Below, piece by piece: positions 14,704-17,730 of a stretch of DNA of 17,730 nt. Location of the stretch: NCBI GenBank assembly GCA_002479645.1, contig DLOO01000041.1:1-17730 (forward strand). The letters are read 5' to 3'. Source of the DNA: Lachnoclostridium sp. UBA7482. GTDB taxonomy: Bacteria; Bacillota; Clostridia; Lachnospirales; Lachnospiraceae. Position numbers and translations under genes: made by a program. The notes under the pieces were generated by a model. That model was given only the letters and a program-made list of their open reading frames with translations, was not told the origin of the DNA and did no database searches. The stretch's first letter is position 1, and each line of letters starts with the position of its first letter.

Positions 14704-15927
14704 CTAAATGCCTTCTGTCAAATCAATGGATAAAAACTCACTCAACGGCTCTTTCAGGTTCATAACCGCATCAACAATACACGGTTCAAAATATTTGCCT
14801 CGTCCCTTTTCAATAATCGCAAGCGCTTCTTCAATTCCCATACGCTTCTTGTATACACGCTCACTTAGCAGGGCATCCAAGGTGTCCGCAACAGCCATGA
14901 TTCGGGCGCATAACGGAATCTTAACTCCCATAAGGCCATTGGGGTAACCGCTACCGTCCCAATGCTCATGATGATAAAGAACCGTATCTTCGATCGCGCG
15001 CAAAAGCTCTTCATCCCCGATATTGGAGAGGCTCTCCCGTACAAGGCGATAGCCTTCGGTGGTATGCCTCTTTATGACTTCGTACTCCTGTTCGGAAAGG
15101 CTTCCTGCCTTATGTAAAATACTGTCCGGCACCGAAAGCTTGCCCATGTCATGAAGCGGCGCAGCCATTGCGTATTTGCGAATCGTGCTGTCCGAAAGGT
15201 CAATCACATAATTTCCCTGACGCTTCATTTCAACCGCAATCATATGAACATATTCTCTGGTTCTCCAGACATGAAGCCCGGTATCCTTATCTCTCGACTC
15301 CACAAGATTCGCAAAACCGGTAACCAACTGATTCTGCATATCTTCCATCTCCGCATTTTTCTTCTGCAGGTGAATCAGAGTCCTTTGGATAATGGTAACC
15401 AAAAAATAGTTGACGACAACCAATGCAAGGAATTCCATTGTGGTCCAGAATGCATAAGACGCAAACCACTCCATCGGAGTAACCTGCAGGGAAGAATTCA
15501 ACACCTCGGTAAAAGAGCGAAAATACAGTGTCAGAACAAGAAATGCATAACTGATTACCGTAGTAAATACTGTAAAACTCTGTCGGTAATATAAACAGGA
15601 CAAAGACGGCGCAAGCGCATAGGCAATGCTCAGGTTCGTTCCCTGCTTGGTGGATATGTAACAAACCAGCAAGTGAATACTGATTGTCAGCAGATATTTG
15701 GTAATCCGGCTCCGTCTCGGAATGTGATCCAGTTCCCTGGTCAGAAGCACCACCCCGACAATAAAGAGCATAACCATGGCGCATTCCTGAAAAGATATAT
15801 CAAACAGTCCCAGGCGCGCAGACAATGCATAAACCGGTCCCAGGAAAAAGAAAAATGACAGACAGAGCCTCAGGAAAGAGTTCACATGTTTTTCATTTTG
15901 TATGAAATACTGTGCGTCAACTTCCAT
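14704..15927 (-). CDS. Membrane-bound HD-GYP cyclic di-GMP phosphodiesterase
   Basis: The 407-residue protein should hydrolyse cyclic di-GMP. Residues 15-185 hold about six membrane helices, followed by a helical linker (QRTLIHLQKKNAEMEDMQNQL) and an HD-GYP domain from about residue 200. The metal-binding HD pair is H259-D260 in PLHDMGKLSVPD. The second histidine cluster and signature are HHEHWDGSGYP (319-329), with GYP at 327-329, then PLCARIMAVADTLDAL. All expected catalytic residues are seen. The start has GGGAGGAAG before it. It lies 29 bases after trpS and 21 bases before the DUF1846 gene, so it shares their transcript. Its membrane region resembles that of the GGDEF protein in plan; the sensed signal is unknown. 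Confidence 0.93.
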   Translation of the reverse strand: MEVDAQYFIQNEKHVNSFLRLCLSFFFFLGPVYALSARLGLFDISFQECAMVMLFIVGVVLLTRELDHIPRRSRITKYLLTISIHLLVCYISTKQGTNLSIAYALAPSLSCLYYRQSFTVFTTVISYAFLVLTLYFRSFTEVLNSSLQVTPMEWFASYAFWTTMEFLALVVVNYFLVTIIQRTLIHLQKKNAEMEDMQNQLVTGFANLVESRDKDTGLHVWRTREYVHMIAVEMKRQGNYVIDLSDSTIRKYAMAAPLHDMGKLSVPDSILHKAGSLSEQEYEVIKRHTTEGYRLVRESLSNIGDEELLRAIEDTVLYHHEHWDGSGYPNGLMGVKIPLCARIMAVADTLDALLSERVYKKRMGIEEALAIIEKGRGKYFEPCIVDAVMNLKEPLSEFLSIDLTEGI

Positions 15928-15956
15928 AACTTCCTCCCAAATAATGCAAGCAATAA

Positions 15957-17048
15957 TTATTCCTGTGCGTTTCGCTCCGCATGTTCCTTCATCAATGCTC
16001 CGTCCTCAAAGTAATTGATCTTCATGGAACGCTTTACCTCGGCGAGCGTCTGTGCGGCAACCTTCTGTGCGCTGACGCTGCCCTGTCTTAACATCTCATA
16101 AATCTCTTCGATATGATTTGCTTCAAGCTCCTGTCTGCGTTCACGAATCGGAGCAAGCTCCTCCTCCAGTACCGCATTCAGGAAACGCTTAATCTTCACG
16201 TCGCCGAGACCGCCGCGGCGATAATGCTCCTTGAGTGCATCCAGACTCTCATAGTCCGGAAGGTATTTTGCAAAATGCTCCGGACGGGAGAAAGCGTCAA
16301 GGTAGGTAAATACCGCATTGCCCTCAACCGTTCCCGGGTCCGTCACCTTGATGTGATTCGGATCGGTATACATATTCATAATCTTCCGTTTCAATTCCTC
16401 GGCGGAATCCGCAAGATAAATGCAGTTGCCCAGAGACTTACTCATCTTCGCCTTTCCGTCGGTACCGGGAAGACGCTGACAGATCTCATTTTCCGGAATA
16501 ACCGCTTCCGGTTCTACAAGAGTATCACCGTATGTCTGATTGAACCTACGAACGATTTCGCGTGCCTGCTCAATCATCGGAAGCTGATCATCACCAACCG
16601 GAACGGTCGTTGCCTTAAACGCGGTAATGTCCGAAGCCTGGCTGATCGGATAGGTAAAGAAACCGACCGGAATGCTGGTCTCGAAGTTACGCATAAGAAT
16701 CTCATTCTTAACCGTAGGATTTCTCTGAAGACGGGAAACCGTAACAAGATTCATGTAATAAAAGGACAACTCGGTAAGTTCGGGAACCTGGGACTGAATA
16801 AAAATAGTTACCTTCTCCGGGTCCAGTCCGCACGCCAGATAATCAAGCGCAACCTCAATAATATTCTGGCGAACCTTCGCAGGGTTATCCGCATTATCGG
16901 TCAATGCCTGCGCATCGGCAATCATAATAAAAATTTTATCGTACTCTCCGGAATTCTGCAGCTCGACTCTCCGTTTCAGGGAGCCAACGTAATGTCCTAC
17001 GTGCAATCTGCCTGTAGGACGGTCTCCGGTCAAAATAATCTTAGGCAT
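15957..17048 (-). CDS. trpS: Tryptophanyl-tRNA synthetase
   Basis: The enzyme charges tRNA-Trp with tryptophan. The 363-residue protein is a class I synthetase with the HIGH-type signature HVGH (residues 16-19, in [14 protein letters not shown]) and KMSKS at 201-205. Other family features are YPISQASDI (133-141), which lines the tryptophan pocket, and [15 protein letters not shown]. The start follows GAGG seven bases upstream. The gene leads the unit with the HD-GYP, DUF1846 and asnA genes and has its own strong promoter and a structured leader. Call is certain; whether it is the only trpS of this organism cannot be told. Confidence 0.98.
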   Translation of the reverse strand: MPKIILTGDRPTGRLHVGHYVGSLKRRVELQNSGEYDKIFIMIADAQALTDNADNPAKVRQNIIEVALDYLACGLDPEKVTIFIQSQVPELTELSFYYMNLVTVSRLQRNPTVKNEILMRNFETSIPVGFFTYPISQASDITAFKATTVPVGDDQLPMIEQAREIVRRFNQTYGDTLVEPEAVIPENEICQRLPGTDGKAKMSKSLGNCIYLADSAEELKRKIMNMYTDPNHIKVTDPGTVEGNAVFTYLDAFSRPEHFAKYLPDYESLDALKEHYRRGGLGDVKIKRFLNAVLEEELAPIRERRQELEANHIEEIYEMLRQGSVSAQKVAAQTLAEVKRSMKINYFEDGALMKEHAERNAQE

Positions 17049-17188
17049 AATTTTTCCTCACTTCCTCGTGACAAGATTTTCAGTCCCGACGCTCTGCTTA
17101 TGCAGAGGTCGTGACATTATAAAATGCCGCGGGGCTGTTCTCTTTATTTTTTCGGCAAAATGCAAACAATCTCACATTTTACCCTAAT
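17049..17188 (-). promoter_or_regulatory. Structured trpS leader with alternative pairings
   Basis: Read on the coding strand, the leader of about 140 bases has three hairpins. Hairpin 1 (17154-17183) pairs GGUAAAAUGU with GCAUUUUGCC over 10 pairs including two G-U pairs. A second, weaker one joins GCAUU to AAUGU (about 17115-17128). Hairpin 3 (17083-17115) is CTCTGC/GCAGAG with a 4-base loop, continued by CGAC/GTCG past one bulge and GTC/GAC past a mismatch. The sequence TGTCACGA occurs twice (17109-17116 and 17066-17073), and GCATTTT also occurs twice, so competing folds are possible. No T-box sequence and no terminator with a U run was found. The regulatory role is inferred. Confidence 0.45.
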
Positions 17189-17194
17189 ATATAG

Positions 17195-17223
17195 AGTATA
17201 GCCACACACGGCACAAAAGTCAA
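17195..17223 (-). promoter_or_regulatory. Promoter of the trpS operon
   Basis: On the complement, TTGACT (17218-17223, 5 of 6) and TATACT (17195-17200, 5 of 6) are exactly 17 bp apart, the best housekeeping-sigma promoter in the window. Transcription should begin near 17188. Confidence 0.75.
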
Positions 17224-17264
17224 TCTTTTTCCTCGAAACGAGGGGCTGTTTTGTAACAGTTCAG

Positions 17265-17730
17265 TTATGCGGCACCTTTCTTCTGAAGCTCCAGCACCAG
17301 TTCCGAAAATCCTCTGCGGAACTGCTTTTCTTTGATCGTATAATTCTTTTTCTGCGTATGCAGCGTAATGCTCCTGTCCCCCCGGTGCACAGAAAAAGTG
17401 ATTTTCAGAATTTTCTTCCAATTCACACTTTCGCTACCCTTCGGAAAACGGTAAAATGTAATCTGCCGGGTATCATAGGTGATTTTCTGCATACTCGTAT
17501 AGACGAGCGAGATTACGCTGATCAGAAGCATTCCCATCACGAAAAGCTTCGTCTCCAGACCCTCCTTGGAAAACAGCCATGCCGTCATATCTTTCCCCGA
17601 GGCAAGCCCCACCGCAAAGACCACGCCCGCCATCAGCAGGCTAATCACCAGCATGACGACATATTCACCGGTTCGGTAACGCAGCATGCCCGCGCCCGAA
17701 ATTACGCCAAACTTCTGCTGATAGGCGCTG
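17265..17730 (-). CDS. Small membrane protein with PH-like C-terminal region (5' end outside window)
   Basis: I do not recognise the family. The frame is open to the window edge with 154 residues visible. The Met at 17687 is probably internal: it has no ribosome binding site, and the upstream residues (AYQQKFGVISGAG) read like continuing protein. There are two membrane helices (VVMLVISLLMAGVVFAVGLA and KLFVMGMLLISVISLVY). They are followed by a beta-rich tail of about 75 residues (ITYDTRQITFYRF, ILKITFSVHRGDRSITL) ending in a helix (FSELVLELQKK). That tail resembles the bacterial PH-like domains found after membrane helices in small envelope proteins. It ends 42 bases before the trpS promoter, and no clear terminator separates them. 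Confidence 0.5.
   Translation of the reverse strand, partial: SAYQQKFGVISGAGMLRYRTGEYVVMLVISLLMAGVVFAVGLASGKDMTAWLFSKEGLETKLFVMGMLLISVISLVYTSMQKITYDTRQITFYRFPKGSESVNWKKILKITFSVHRGDRSITLHTQKKNYTIKEKQFRRGFSELVLELQKKGAA

Noticed and set aside
16113..17114. 333-codon plus-strand frame opposite trpS
   Set aside because: It is a shadow of trpS and runs through the trpS leader and start; no recognisable protein.
17049..17188. T-box riboswitch before trpS
   Set aside because: No AGGGTGGNACCGCG-type sequence, no terminator with a T run, and the leader is shorter than usual.
17265..17687. Complete gene starting at ATG 17687
   Set aside because: No ribosome binding site precedes this ATG, and the frame stays open with plausible residues to the window edge, so the gene is treated as partial.

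Overview
The window looks like a chromosomal stretch of a Gram-positive, anaerobic, plant-polysaccharide-using Clostridia member, most likely Lachnospiraceae. The reasons are moderately G+C-balanced coding DNA, strong AGGAGG-type ribosome binding sites, lipoproteins rather than outer-membrane proteins, a GH130 mannoside phosphorylase beside an AraC regulator, and proteins such as DUF1846, DUF308, AzlCD and archaeal-type AsnA that are common there. The taxonomic call is an inference; no rRNA or tRNA gene is visible.

Layout. (1) 1-1830: the 5' part of a GH130 beta-1,4-mannosyl phosphorylase gene (minus strand, cut by the window edge), diverging from an AraC-type regulator. (2) 1984-3105: a solitary, visibly A+T-rich PD-(D/E)XK nuclease gene of the YhcG/DUF1016 family, ending at a perfect 17-bp bidirectional terminator hairpin. 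(3) 3122-9254, all minus strand: a run with very short gaps from an SGNH hydrolase through mgtE and a membrane diguanylate cyclase to a DUF308 membrane protein. A trigger-factor-like FKBP lipoprotein follows with its own promoter. (4) 9125-9460: a 336-bp divergent control region. It holds one promoter on each strand, an 11-bp direct repeat placed in both promoters, and two small palindromes in the leaders. (5) 9461-10948: a secreted GH30 glycosidase lipoprotein on the plus strand, closed by a bidirectional terminator. (6) 11037-17223, minus strand: trpS, an HD-GYP phosphodiesterase, DUF1846 and asnA as a tightly spaced unit behind a good promoter and a structured 140-nt leader, then a terminator-like hairpin and azlCD. 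(7) 17265-17730: the 3' part of a small membrane protein with a PH-like tail.

How the parts may work together. GH130, the SGNH esterase candidate and the GH30 enzyme suggest breakdown of hemicellulose: GH30 outside the cell, the other two apparently inside since neither shows a signal peptide. The GGDEF and HD-GYP proteins make and break cyclic di-GMP, and both have multi-pass membrane sensor regions. trpS, asnA and azlCD form an amino-acid neighbourhood. I see no CRISPR array, insertion sequence, prophage or complete defence system. The points most worth a second look are the trpS leader with alternative pairings, the shared 11-bp site between the two carbohydrate genes, the DUF1846-asnA link and the orphan nuclease.
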